From: Anniella stebbinsi
Taxonomy: Eukaryota; Chordata; Lepidosauria; Squamata; Anniellidae
Length of the DNA stretch: 64,000 nucleotides
NCBI GenBank assembly: GCA_029215795.1
Contig: JARDYH010000005.1
Coordinates: forward strand, 36,958,001 to 37,022,000
Direction: 5' to 3'
The position numbers and the translations under genes are program-made. This document shows positions 23,501 through 36,739 of the stretch, in pieces. The notes under the pieces are model-generated. The model did no database searches. It worked only from the letters and a program-made list of their open reading frames with translations, and was not told the origin of the DNA. The stretch's first letter is position 1; each line of letters starts with the position of its first letter.

Positions 23501-25650
23501 GACTAAATAGAAGAAAACAAAAAGATCTGGTAAGCCATGTAGAAGAAATACAGTACATAGCATACTGTGTGCGTAGCATACTGCGTGCATAGCATACAGT
23601 GCATAGTATTTTCTTAAACCTACTAAAAAAACCAAAATTGCTGTGTAGGACAAAAACCATTTGGTCAGCCTGCATTCAGTGTTTATGAGCCATTTTCCAG
23701 TTTTGTATTTTTTAAAAAATATTTTAATTGCTAATGTGACCAGATATTTTAGCAATTATTTGTATTGCTCATATGACCAGCTCAGGGAGTTTATAATTTT
23801 AACCATGATAAACTCCTTGATTCTTCTACACGTTGTGGCCTGCAATTTGGGCTGGTCTAACAACCATGATTGTGATTTGGAAGAATGCAGTACAAGGAAA
23901 GAACAAAAATTGAAAACCCATCAAAAGCACTAAAAGGCTACATATCAGCCTGTAAGATACTCTTAAAGTCTTCTAAAACTGCATAGTAAGTATTTTGAAG
24001 ACAAGCATGGGGATGTGATATTCCTTTGGCCACAAATTGCCCATTGGGCCTTTGCTTAAATAGTTGTCAAAAGAGCCATTTTGCTCTGCCAACTAAACAG
24101 TTTGAGTTGGATTTGCACTTTAGGGCTCATGATGGTTTGGTTTGCAAGAGGGCTTGCCCATTTTACATGAGAAGGAACCAGATTGTTGTATACCAGTAAG
24201 TCCTTTTGATTTTACTAATTCTTAAAAGCATTTGACTTGTGCACAGAATTGCTGCAAAAGTGGTTTGTTTGTGGCTATTCAGTTAACAGTTGAAACTATT
24301 GGCTTCCAGTCCACTTGTATATGATAGATCAGTAGCTTTCAGTCATTTCAGACTTGGGACCCACGTTTAACTTGAACCTGAAACATAGGAACCTCTTCTT
24401 TTTTTTAACCATTATATGCATCTGCTGTTTTTTTCCCATAATTTGCTTACTCCCCTCAACTGAAAAAACACCAAAATCCCTACATGAGAGATATAATGGC
24501 AGCATTGCTATTGGTGCAATATACAGAACACAACCATCCTGTATGTCCTGACTTTTAATTCAAGACAAAGCAATAGACCATCATGGTGCAGAAAAATATC
24601 CAGCATTTTTATTTTCTTGGTCTCAGAGGAAATCTTGAAAACATGACTGCCATGTATGCCCTAATGATGTTGGTACTCTCCCATCCCCTTTTCATTATCA
24701 GTATTTTGGGATCCTCTCAGATGACATTACTTCCACTGCTTAGGCCTCTTGCTGTTCCTGGGTGGCTAAGATGAATTTGTCTTTGGTTGAAAATAGTTTA
24801 AGTGTGATGTTGTCCATGTTTTATATCTACATATATTAGAAAGTGCTGGTCACCATTTTTAAATGGTGGGCTGGGATGCCTAGGAACCTGGGATGGGGGT
24901 GGGGCAGTTTAGTGATGTGACCCCCAAATCCGAGACCTGCAGTTGCAATTTCAATATGCATTGAAGCCTTTCTTTTGTTCAGAAATTGCAATTTTTCTCC
25001 ATATATTGTGTTTGGTAGGAAAAAATAATAGATTGTATTAAACTATCTTTGTGTAGAGCGGGTGAATCAGACCGGTACGCCAATCCTAAATATTTATGTT
25101 AGCATGTCTGTTTGAGTGCCAATATAATACCATGTTTGGCGTTTTGTTAACATGACCCACACCAGGCACTCTTGTATTATTGACATGGCAGTGCTGGACT
25201 CTTCGAATCATGGAGTAGGGAAAAGATTCTGTGTAATGCAGAAGTTTTAGCCACCGGCAACACCCTATGAGACACTAACATACACTGATTAAACATGTTG
25301 GGCTTTTCTCCATAAAGGCTGAGAACTTATTCTTTAAATAAGAAAGAAAGCTAAGGTTCTTACAATTCTGAGTAAGCCTCCAATTCCAATGAGTTATAAG
25401 GTCTGTATATTTCGATAGCCTCTGACTCTGTAACTGCTATGTACCATATGTAAGAAGGAGGAGATCTCACCTAGGTGTTACAGAGGAGCTTCAGGTATGT
25501 CGCCTTTCTGTTTGTAATATGCACTGTTTATTGGACGTTATCCTGATACCTTAGCTCAGGAATCTGAAAGGCACAGCCTGAAGAGCTGCCAGGAACACAA
25601 AGGCTCTGGAATGCTACATATTTGTAGGAGCCTTAGAGTGCATGCAACTT

Positions 25651-25942
25651 TTTTTTTCTTTTTTATTGTGAATGTTAACAAAACAGAACAAAAAATAAAT
25701 CGTGAAAGAGAAAAACAAAGAAACATTACATACATAGGAATGACATCATTTTTTTTCATCAGATATACCATTCATAAAAAGGAGTGTTATTATGCATAGG
25801 TTTCAAGAAAAGCAGACCAAATATCCATGTACTTATCCACTCACAACACCCGTTCAAATGTTGATAACGTTAAGTCCTCGGTACATTGCATTATGGGAGG
25901 TGAGAATTTATCCTTCCAAACTTATAGTATAAGTCTTTTAGC
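25651..25942 (-). mobile_element. L1-type LINE 3' fragment, minus strand, with target-site duplication
   Basis: Poly-T at the left (poly-A on the minus strand). The same 12 bases tgcatgcaactt flank both sides (25639-25650 and 25943-25954). Minus-strand translation starts KRLIL-VWKDKFSPP, the C-terminal block of L1-like ORF2, then runs into 3' untranslated sequence. A short, strongly 5'-truncated insertion. Confidence 0.75.
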
Positions 25943-26789
25943 TGCATGCAACTTTGCAGGGAAACACTCCCTTTGATTTAATTAATCAGGGAGACACATG
26001 CAAATGTGCGCCTTATTGCCATGCCACCACCTAGCTGGCTAACCCAGGGAGGGTACCTTTGGATTGGCCAATCAAGTGCCTGGATGGGAAAAACAAGCCA
26101 ATTTTGAAACCTCCTCACCTACCTACCAGTTCAGCAGTCAAAACACTAGCCAAGTAACCCAAGCACCCTTGATATTAATCTTTTGTTCAGAATATTGGGC
26201 TACAGTACCATGAACAGCTAGCTGGATGTAAAACTAATAAAGAGTTGAATACAGTGGTCAGTTCCCTTGTTTTGAGCCATCCTGAGTCAACCTCTGAGCA
26301 ATCAAATCCTTTGTAGTCTGTGTGCAAACCCTATATCTGCTTGGAAATCCCAGAGCAGCGTTCCCAGAGCCTGTGAGGTCACTCTGTGAACCCCAATATG
26401 AGTTGCCCGCTTTGAGTCCTAGAGAGGTAGTCACGTAGCGAATCTAAGGTATTTAGAAATCACTACTAAAAATATCAAGTTAACACACCATCTTTTGAAT
26501 TCTATTGGAAGCTCTGTACCTGTTTTTCAACCAAATTTGTGGTGGATTCAGGGTCCTTAATTGCAGTTTAGCATTCAGTCACTCGGTCCTTGCTCACTAA
26601 ATGCCCTGTTTTTAGAAGTCTGAACAATATGATGCAGCCAATTGTCAACAAGAGTGGAATGATTTGGTTCTGCTAGATACTGGCAATGTAATGCATATAA
26701 TGCCTCATTGAGGCATATGATGTGGGCATGCCTTGTGGTGGATTCTTTCTTGCTAAATTGCAGATGTCCATGCACTTTTAAATTATATT

Positions 26790-27060
26790 CCTAAAATGTG
26801 GAAATTAAATGGTCCCAAAGTCTGGCTTTGCTGTCCATCTGTTGCAAAAAGATTCACACTTCAGGCTTGGAAGGATAAATACCCAGCACTTACCATTCAG
26901 TGGTCTAAAATCTTACTGCTCTTGCTGAATTTGAACGTATCTTCTACAGTCATCAATTTCATTTGGATGCTTATTTAGATATATGGACTGCTTATATTGA
27001 TATGTTCATTTGAAACAGAGATGCTGCATTGTTTTTCTTTGTATTAATATTGTTGTGAAC
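26790..27060 (+). mobile_element. L1-type LINE 3' fragment, plus strand, decayed
   Basis: Translation AKRFTLQAWKDKYPALTIQWSK resembles the same ORF2 C-terminal block as the fragment at 25651-25942. The boundaries are approximate. Confidence 0.5.
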
Positions 27061-27487
27061 AAATTTGTAAATGGATATGCTTTTTCCTCATGTTCTCTGT
27101 GTGTGTAGTATTGGTCCCCCCACCCACCTATTCTCCTTTTTGTTTTTGCTATAATTGCAACTAAAAACAAATAATAATTTTAAAATGGTGAAATGGCTTG
27201 AGACTATTGCCCCATTTTTGTAATTTGGAAGTGAGCTGAAAAACCTAAAAGTAGTCTGTATGCACAGAATGTTATAATTTTGTGCAACCAATCCAAAGTG
27301 AAGCCCTTTGGATTCCCCTTTCTCTGAGACAGGTAAATAAAACCAACCCATCCTCTTTCTTTTCCTTTTTCTTCCAGTTCTATCTATTTCTGCCCCATGA
27401 TCCAACTTTTCACCAGCATCCAAACCTTGCTGGTTTTCTAGTCACCTAATCCCTTTCTCTGCCTTTTCTCTAGTGCACAAGTGCAGA

Positions 27488-27800
27488 ACCTGAAACCTGG
27501 GGGCTAAATTCAGCCCTCTGGGGATCCCAATCCAGACTGTACCTCCTTCTCCTTTCTCCCAACCGCTGACTGTTTGGGGTTCCCTGGCTTTTGTACAGTT
27601 TACCGCTTTTCTAAAAGGTAGAAATGCCTCTCCTGATGCTTAGTTATTGGTCGCAAGAGCTTTCAACTAAAATAGGTTAATATTTTGGCTCCACCCCCTT
27701 TGCTTTTGGCCCTGCCCACCACTAGAATGTGGGCCCCTTAAACCTCCTCCTGAATGGAATTTGGCCCTCAGGCTGAAGGAAGTTCTGCAGCCCAGCTCTA
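27488..27800. mobile_element. Possible hAT-like short element
   Basis: Left tgggggctaaattcagccctc is complemented on the right by aatttggccctcaggctgaagg; outer blocks gtgcagaacct / agttctgcagc also pair. No clear flank duplication. Confidence 0.4.
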
Positions 27801-28934
27801 CCACTACTGTTATCGCCTTATTTGGCAAATACTGATTTCGCCAAGCGTTGTGCTTTCTATCAGTGAGGTTTGTTACAATCAGTATGCCACCCCATGTGGG
27901 TATGCTAACCAATGTTTTTTTTCTCCTCTGGAATGAATGTGCATCCATGTGTTTTGTTTAGTACAAAAATCTTGGAAAATAAAGTTTATGTGTTCGGTCT
28001 TTTTAAAGCTTTTGCCCCAGCTTAGAAGTAACTGTTTGCGATTCAGTTAAGAACATAGCGCATAAGCCTGCTGTGTGTGCACCATACCTCTGGTTAAAGG
28101 CCCTCATGGACCTGTGTTGCTTGCTGTACATGTACACACGCTACTTGCATGTGCATGTGAACAAAAATGGGCAGCCACATAGTTATATCTACGTACATGA
28201 TTTTCTTTTAATAATGTTGATTGACTAGCCACTCTGGGAACCTGTGAAGTTTTAGATTTTTTTTGATGTGGTTCCCCAAGATGAAATGGGAAAGAAAGCA
28301 TTAGTTCATAGTATAGCAGTTTGAACTTTAGTTGAAAACAGATTTTTTTTCTTCCTGAAATGTTGTAAGTAATGTTTTCTGCAGTGCTGCCTCTGTAGGT
28401 GTTTTTCTATTCAGCATTAACTAGGCATCCCATGAACTCTAATTTACACAGTATTTAAATATTTATATACATGGGGATAACTGTGTGTGTATATCTATGT
28501 ATCTGTCTGCATAACTTAGTTTTCTGGGGCAACATTCAACGCTGCTGCTCCGCTTATGCCATTAACGTAGTGCCAGCCTGAGCTACCTCTAGTGCAATTC
28601 CAACATCACATGAGGGAGCAATGGATTTCCCTTGAAAATCTGCTGCTTCTACATACACTATTGGCGTTGCAATAGGGGTCGCTTTTAATAGTGCTATGTC
28701 AATTCCGTAAGCAGAGTTGCAGCAATGGATACTACCCCTGGATTCCAATTAAATATTGTTTAGTCCAGTGCTTCCCCCCACCCCCCTGACTTCAGTACAG
28801 GACAGCACCACTGTTATACTGGAGACCTTTGTGAAGTGCATATAAGATGACAGATATTAACCTTAATGACCATCAAATGCCTTTTTAGTCTAAAGCCACA
28901 TTGATACCTTAGAGCCTATAGGTGTGGTTTCTGA

Positions 28935-29150
28935 TGGCATTGACCCTGTTCAGACGACACGTTAAGCCACGATAGTTAAGCATCTTGAGCTAAACATTAT
29001 GGCTCAGTATGTCTTTTGAACCATGATTTAGCATGTCGTGTGAACCATTCTGAATCATGGTGGCTACATAACCATGTATTAAACACACTCATTAACCATT
29101 TGCTGCAAAAGGGTTAGCAGCCTAACCATGGCTTAACATGTTGTCCATTT
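28935..29150. mobile_element. hAT-like MITE, 'cctgttcagacgacacgttaagcc' family
   Basis: Left end ccctgttcagacgacacg; internal atttgctgcaaaagggttag and gcctaaccatggcttaac are inverted relative to the 22452 copy. Confidence 0.65.
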
Positions 29151-29829
29151 TAATTTAGTTTTTAAAAGCATAATGGATTCTAGTGACATGGAACTGCTGT
29201 TTTAAATAAAACTACAGTCAAAATGGCTCAATCATTAAACAGATGGAAATTCTACACCAAAATAGCCTACCTAGAATTATTCTGGAGTAGGATTACTCGG
29301 GACACATGGTACAGTTTGATCAGAAACATCAGAGCTGGAAATAGGTAACATTTTCTGAGATTATTATGACCTGTTCCAGTGTAATCCAATGGACAGGGCT
29401 CCTTATGTTCATTTTTGGTTATTGAGTCTCTGCAAAGCAATTTCTTTTGTAGTAATAACCTTGATTCAATCTGGTACTATATTTTGCCATATGTTGATAT
29501 TTTAAAATATTTAAAACTTTTATTTCTACCTTCCCTTATAAATATTCAAGGCAGCTCACAAACTATTTATTTACTAATATGTTACATTTATATCCCTCCT
29601 TTTCTCCAAGAGCCCAAGGTGGCATCCAGGGCACCTTCTTGTCCTATTTTGTTGGATAACTTTCAGTTATTGATGATGTGCACAAGATGCTTGGCCATGT
29701 CCCATCAACTATCTGTTTTCTTAGCTTCTTATATCTAATGGGGAGAAAAAAATCTGGCTGGGCCCAGGAGGTAGTAAATGCCTCAAATAAAGGCTGGTGG
29801 TCTCATCTGCCTTAAAGGTGAGACATGAA

Positions 29830-30760
29830 GAAACCTGGCTTGGTCACAGAAGATGTGAACAAATTGTGGCCGCTGGCTAACGTTTCTTTCCTGAGCAAGT
29901 TGCTGGAGCAGTTGGTTGTTGGCCCTTTCCAGGAATTCCTGGATAAAACTGTTTTTCTAGATCTGTTTTGATCAGGTTGCAAACATTTTGCACTGAAATT
30001 GCCTTGAGCATTTTGTGGGATTATATTTTCTGGGAGAGAGATGGGGAATGGACCTTTCAGCGGCTTTGAATACCACCTACCATGATATAATTCTGGATAG
30101 CTTATCTGAGTTAGGGATTGGAGGCACTGCCTGGAACATGTTGCATTTTGCCAAAAGGATTAGATATTTAAGTTTGGGGGTGCTCCTTGATCCATCTTTC
30201 TTGCTAGACACATAAGTCGCCACCATGGCGGGGAGATCATCTCTTTCCTACTTAGCCGTTATCTTATCTGGACCAGGATAGCCTGGCTTCAGTTATCCAA
30301 GCCCTAGAAAACTTATGTTTGGGCTACTAGAGTGAGTAGGGCTGCCTTTGAAAACAGTCCAGAAATGTCAGTTAGTTCAGAACACAGCTCCAAGGTTGCT
30401 AACTAGGATCAGGTGGTATGAGCATATCCCACTGGTGCTTTGCGAATTTCACTAGCTCTCAGTCCATTTCTGGGACTGAATTCAGAATATTGGTTTTGAC
30501 CTTTAAGGCTATTCACGGTTTGCGACCCGGATACCTGAAGGATCACCTGTCTCCATATGCATGTATCCAGATCTTAAGATCTTCTTGAAAGACCTTCTCC
30601 TAGTGCCTCTACCAGCTAAGGTTCAGTTAGTGGCTACCGAGCACCTGCCTTGATATCATTTTGGCACCAGGCAAAGACTATTTTCCCCAGGCATTTTAAT
30701 CTGTTAGTCCTTTACATTTATTTTATCTGGGAAGTAGAGTTTATGGTGTTCTTACACTTT
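29830..30760 (+). mobile_element. Decayed L2-type LINE, plus strand
   Basis: Broken frames give VSFLSKLLEQLVV, MDLSAALNTTYHDIILDSL (compare LDLSAAFDTIDH in the L2 at 5713), LGVLLDPSFLLD and, further on, VQNTAPRLLTRIRW and the 'LSVHFWD' region. Much older than the 5713 copy, with internal deletions including the catalytic YADD region. Confidence 0.65.
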
Positions 30761-32756
30761 TTCAGGTACTTTTTAATCTTTGTTTTAAGTTACCCTGAGA
30801 ACATGGTTTTTAATAAACAAGGATCATCCAGCATTACAATTTTCATCATGCAAATTTGTTTACATCCAATAAGTTTAAATTGTAATACCAGATGTAGTCT
30901 GTCATCCAGCGTCCAACATCAGTTGCTCACCAACTGACGCATTAGAGGTGAGTAATCTATCTTCCAGGTAATGCTGTGTAATTTGTTAGGAATGTCAGGT
31001 GGTTGTGCGCTCCAGTGATAATACCGAGAAATTAGAAAATGTATCGCTACTGACCTTGTCTTATTATAGATGCAGAATGCCATCTTGAAGAGAGAATAAG
31101 TTTAGGCTGGCCAAACAGGGGTTGGAAGTCCATCTACTTAAGAAGTGGAATATAAACCGCATGTTTGACATTGCCAACAAATCCTGTGAGTGCTTGTAAG
31201 AACTGCCTCTGTGCCTGTGTTTGCCTTGGTGTGGGATGGTTGATATCCTGTTCCTGCTTGGCATCCCCGCACCAGAGTGTGAGAGATTGTGGGTCAGGGC
31301 TGTTTTTCAGTTAAATGTGGTGGGTTTGGGTCACATTGCAGTGCCCATTCCAGAAGAGTGTGGACCCTGTTGACGTGAATAGGATTGTCTGTAGTGTTGC
31401 CATGCAACCCTTCTGCCCACATAGCATGTTGACTTTCTGTTATGTGTTTCTATTTAAAACTTTTTTAAAAATGTACAGTTCAGGATTGTCCTGAAGTTCT
31501 GCACTAGTACAACAGTCTGAGTGCTTTGAAGTACTGATGCCTTGACTCATGACACTGCATTCCATCCCATTCTTCCTTTCTCAATAGGACATAAATCTGG
31601 GCTGTAAGTGGTAGATTGGGAATATCTTGTAGGGAGCAACTGTGCTCTGACTAAGCAGGAGGTCTGCATTCACTTGATAAGGCTTTCTCTCTTCTGGGGT
31701 CTGACCACAGTCCGGAATAACGTGGAGATACGCAAAGGTCCAGTTTGATTTCTTTTCACTGTGGCTTTTCATTTATTGTTTTCTTCAAAAAAAAAGAAAA
31801 GAAAAGCTGATCTTCCTTAAAGGATGCACATAAACAGCATCGCACGAGGTTATGGTGTGTGTGTGCACGTGTGCGTTGTGTATAAAATAATTGGACTACT
31901 TCTGAAGGTTTTACTCCCTACATTTTGTCACTTGGGGGGGGGAAGCCCTTATTTCAAAAGTGAAACAAACTTCAAGGGCTTCTGAAGCCACTGTGCTCTA
32001 CTTTTAGTGTGCTAATGTTCTTAATTCTCATAGTCTGGAGGGGATTCTAGACACTGGCCCTATTTCTCTCTTGCAGCATGTGAAATATTGGAAACTTACC
32101 TATATTAGCCTTGAATCACAAAGAAGTATGAATTTCACTCTTTTATGTAGTGTGGAGGTAAAATGTTGCCATAATGTGTTTTTTTCCTAGGGAGTTTCTA
32201 GTGCAAAGCATGTTGAACACAAACGGACTACAAAAAAGGGTTGAATTGATCTGGCTCCCATTTTTGTTCTCTGTGGACACTGATGATCCCCTCTCAACTC
32301 TCAGCCAAAGTACCACAGTGTTATCTACATAAGAGGTTTGCTGCCTTACTGCGATTCAAGCAGCAATGTTGAGTCCCTAACTGGGTTCACTCCACAAAAA
32401 TATTTGCTATCATTAATTTTGTTACCTTCATACTAAATTATAGGATTGGTTTGGATTTGCAGAGGGAGTTGCAATAGTGTAAAGATATTACATACTTTTT
32501 GTTCTTCAGCAAAGTCCAACAAGTAAATGTGCAAAACAAAAAGGATGCCTTTCCTAATAGGATTACTTTTGCCATGTTAGCCAAGATATCTTTCCTTACA
32601 AACTGAGATCATTTCTAACCTAAACCCATTGAGAGCGGAGCTGGGAGAAGGAGCAGAATAGATGAAAGGGACTCCATGAGACACAGCAGCATTTAAAGAA
32701 ATACTGCTATTGCTGATATAACTAACATACTTCAAGTGTTGTCAGTCATTCAGTTA

Positions 32757-33030
32757 TTGGGCGGGTTCACATGTTATAATAATCCACCCTAAGAGCAAAC
32801 CACCATGGGTTGGTTATTTGATCGCTGACCCACTACAGTGCTGGCAGACAATCAGCCTTTCCATGGCTTGTTGTTGCTTGTTTCTCCCTTTGTCCTCCCA
32901 CCTGCTCCCAGTATGTATCCCAAGGGCCTTTGCAGTACAACAACTCTATACCGCTGCTTTGATGAGATTCTCATCCTCACCCCCTGCTACACTTCTTGCC
33001 TTACAAATAACCTGGGTTGACAGACATATG
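32757..33030. mobile_element. hAT-like MITE, decayed
   Basis: gggcgggttcacatgttataat start and accatgggttggttattt blocks match the accatggttaac-rich MITE group; the right boundary is uncertain. Confidence 0.4.
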
Positions 33031-33533
33031 CCATATCTTCAAAATTGAGGGTGGGAGTTACCTTACTTTTTAGGATGAGGTGGCTGACAGTTTTATTTAT
33101 TTTCTTTAACACTTTAAAAAAAGCTTCCTTGGCAGCTCCTCTCATCCCATTTTTCTTCCTATCACAGATATGCATGTATGTGTGAATGGTTGAAAAAAAG
33201 GAAAAAAAGAGAGAGACTTATTTTTTTAGCCATTCCCGCAGGGAGGGGGATTTCAGTATGAAAACAGGAGTGGGGGAAGCTTAACCCCCCAATTGTCATG
33301 GTCCCTAATTGGGGGGTGCACACTTACCCAGAGGTAAGTCAGTCATGTGTACATGCATAGCTGTGCTAACTTGACTCAAAAGGTGTTAAAGCCCAGTTGC
33401 CATCAACTGAAGTGCCAAGCTGGAAGAGGAAGGGCGGAGGGCACTGTAAGGAATGGCTGGATTTTTTGCTGCTCTTGCTGAACTCCTCAGCAGTCCTTTC
33501 AAGCAGGTCATGCAGAACCCACTCTGCTGGGTC

Positions 33534-33720
33534 TGGACATCATGACAAGCCACCCTGAAAACAAGCCACCCTGAGCAGCCCAACAACAATCCATGAGTTC
33601 TCAGGGTGGCTTGCTCATGAAAAGTAAGCCACCCTGCAGAAACTATGCTGTGTTCGGACATCACGATAAGACACCATGGATGATAACCCATGGTGGGTTG
33701 TTATGTCATGTGAAGCAGGT
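33534..33720. mobile_element. MITE with repeated 'aagccaccctg' blocks
   Basis: Starts ggacatcatgacaagccaccctg; cagggtggctt occurs in both orientations and ggacatcacgataaga lies near the right. Adjacent to the larger hairpin at 33722-34070. Confidence 0.5.
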
Positions 33721-33721
33721 C

Positions 33722-34070
33722 ATTGGGGCTATTCACACAACACACTAACCCACACTCAGTGGTTAAGTGTGGGTTGTTTTGAACCATGGGTTGATTATTG
33801 AACTGTGGGTTATTGTGTTGTCTGAATGCAGCCAGGGTGGCTTGTTAACCATGCAGTGTAGCTTGTTAATCAATCTGAACAACTCAACAGTAAACTATGA
33901 GTTCGAAAGGTGACTTGTTCAAGAAAATAAACCACACTGTATGGCTAACAAGCCACCCTGACTGGTTCAAACAACATGATAATTCACGGTTCAACAAACA
34001 ACCCACAGTTCAAAACAACCCACACTCAGTCACTGAGTGTAGGATAGTGTGTTATGTAAACAGTCCCAAT
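33722..34070. mobile_element. 350-bp palindromic (fold-back) MITE
   Basis: Left arm ATTGGGGCTATTCACACAAC pairs with the complement of the right end gttatgtaaacagtcccaat. The match continues through cacactcagt, tgtgggttgttttgaac and cagggtggcttgttaacc for about 150 bp per arm, leaving a short loop near 33890. Non-coding. Confidence 0.8.
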
Positions 34071-35199
34071 ACAGCTGTTAATTTAACCATATATTCCTTA
34101 CATTTCAGATTAATCTTGAATGTATTGCTAAAATAATCAAATCCACCTTTAGAAACTATAGGATTATAAATATTTGTGAGGCTTTTTTGCATTTTCCAAA
34201 GATACATTTTCACATAGTCATCCAGTTACTTGATACTTCTAGTCACTCTTTAGTAATCAGTTGCCATCAAAACATCCCTTAATTGCTATTAACGCTAGAG
34301 TTTTATCTCCTTCTATGCAAGGGTGTTCCCTCAGCAGGTATTCTCAACCTGGTTTTCTATGACTGTTATGTACACTTCTGAGTAATGTAATGAACAGTGA
34401 TATATGAGGCAGAAATAAGAAGTGTTGGGCTGAGCTATGTAGCTGTGTTAAAGTAATTTTCTTCTGAAGCCACTCTGAGGGAAGTTTTATGTTCAGTTTG
34501 TATGACCTGGAAATGTATGACCTTCTGGCTAAACTGTGGAAGCCAGCTGGTTTCCAAGAGCAGCTTTCAACCAAGGATGAATTCTCTTCAATGAATGGTG
34601 GATTTTCCGTAAAGGTACTTTCTTCCAGTCTGGAATGTTTGTGCACCATTTTGACTTTTGCAGTTTGCATAGCTACAGTGAGGCAGGGTAAAGATGTATA
34701 CTTTCATTCCATGGAAAATGAGCTTGTTCACAATTTTGTCATCTGCTATAAGGGAGCTTCCTAAAGTAAAACGCATAATGTGTAATTAATCCAAGGAAGT
34801 CACTGTCACATAATGATGTGAACGCTCAAAAGTTTTAAAAAGTGTGTGTGTGTATTAAACATTAAATTAACTTATAGAAAATATTTGACTGAATGAGTCT
34901 AGAAGATACTACAGCCCATACTTGGTTGCCTGAAAGCATAGTTACATATAGCATAAAGGTGGAATTTCTATAGTTGCAGAGTATATTGTGTAAGCATTGT
35001 ATGTAATCCTTCTCAACTCAGGTATGATTAAAATTGTTCATTGGCATAGTGTCCTAGCTCAGAAAGATCCCATTTTGCTGTGGTGGTCTGGTTAAGGGCC
35101 AGTTTTCTTCTGTCAGTAATAGCTTCTTGTTACGGATTTCACCTACATGGAAGGGGGACTCCAAGGATACTAGACATAATAGCCAGGAGTAGCCAGGCA

Positions 35200-35342
35200 T
35201 GATCTGAAGGCACATGATACAACTTGCTGAAGCTAAGTGGATCTGGGTTTTATCTGTGCCTAGATGGGAAACTGCCTGGGAAATCAATGTGCATCCCAAA
35301 TTCTATCTTGGAAGACAGGCAGGATTTAAATGAAATAAAGCT
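35200..35342 (+). mobile_element. 5S-rRNA-derived SINE
   Basis: gctgaagctaagtggatctggg and gcctagatgggaaactgcctggga follow the internal promoter region of 5S rRNA (gaagctaagcagggtcgggc ... ggatgggagaccgcctggga) in order and spacing. After it comes ggaagacaggcaggatttaaatgaaataaag, a LINE-like 3' tail. The 5' third of 5S is poorly preserved. A retroposon, not a functional 5S gene. Confidence 0.7.
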
Positions 35343-36120
35343 TTTTTAAATCTGGAAAAGTGGCATGTGTTTTGCCTTTATGGATATACAGATGACAGAC
35401 AGATCAGTGTGGGCAGATGCACTACAATGTTTGTGGGACAATAACCTTCATAAACTTATTTGAAAAGCTGTACTAATGTTGTTTTCTACTTAATCCAATG
35501 CCTTGGATTAAGAGGGAATGAATATTGCCACTGTGACTTTCTTGTGAACCTCTCTAGTTGACCACAGTCATAGAGAAGAGTGCTTTAGGTGGATCTTTGT
35601 TCTAAGCCAGCATGGCCATTTTCAGCCTTGTATGTGAGAGCTACTTTTCCATCAGAAGATCCCACATGACTGTGCTTAGATGATACATGCGATCCACCAT
35701 GCCCACATGTTTCTATCATTCCAGCACAGATCACAATAGGATGAGACGTTCTCACTTGGGATTATGTCTAAAGGGTATATGAGTAATTAGCTCAAGTGGA
35801 TTAGCAGATTGATGTGGTTCCTACGTCCTTTTAAAAAAATTGATATGTAATGTATTTCTGGTGTTCATATACCACGATGAACCAATTAAGTCATTCAGTG
35901 AATGGTATTTTTATAAAAACATCTAAAATGGTGATTGGAACAGGACAATGGTTGCTGTTATATAATTCATAAGACCCTGTATTTAAACCAAAGAATAAAA
36001 TAGGGAAAGTGTTCAAACTACTTCCACATGAGGCCTATCTTCTGTTGTTGCCAATTTTTATTCATCAGTTTTTATCCAGCATCTAGGCAACGACATTGAG
36101 AAATTGATGCAGTCCAGTTT

Positions 36121-36138
36121 CCCCCCCCCCCCCCCCCC
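36121..36138. repeat. Poly-C run (18 C)
   Basis: Uninterrupted C18; length may be unreliable because of sequencing slippage. Confidence 0.95.
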
Positions 36139-36739
36139 GGTTGGGTTTTCTCAGACCTGATTTGGGTTTTTTTCTTCGGGGGCAGGGGGTGCAATAGAAC
36201 ATAATTGCAGTACTATCCTCTAGTGTGGGCTCCCGTGTCTTTCAATTAAAGGTTTCCTGTTCCCAGGTTCTGCCTGTTTTACTGTTTCCTGTTGAGTACA
36301 ACTGGGGGATTAATTATGAATACCCTCTTAATGGTGGGGAATAATAATAATAATAACAATATTAATAATCAGCAATCTGGAAAAATATGGGTTTGTGTGT
36401 CTCACAGTACCATCCATCAGTTTAATATTTGAAGAGGCACAGAGCTATACAAGTTCCATTCAACAATGGAACATTTAAGTTAGTAGTTAATTTTCCTTCC
36501 TCACCCACACCTCATTCAAACAAATACTGATCTTGTGAAGAATGCCATACTATTGTTGGTAACTGTTTGTGCCTTCTTAAAGCATGCATTGACTAAACCC
36601 TCTCTTCTCAACAATTGATTTGCTATCCTTGTAGCAGGACCAGTTGCATCGCTGTCCATGGTCCTCAAAACATGAGATAAGCATGGATAATGCATGGAGG
36701 GGTATGTTGCATGACCACTTTCAGAAGTGTAGGAGTGAT

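Noticed and set aside
35200..35342. Functional 5S rRNA gene
   Set aside because: Only the internal promoter part matches, with many changes, and a LINE-like tail follows.
36644..36739. Start codon of the reverse-transcriptase ORF
   Set aside because: Lies in flanking DNA before the L1 target duplication; the element is 5'-truncated and has no genuine start here.
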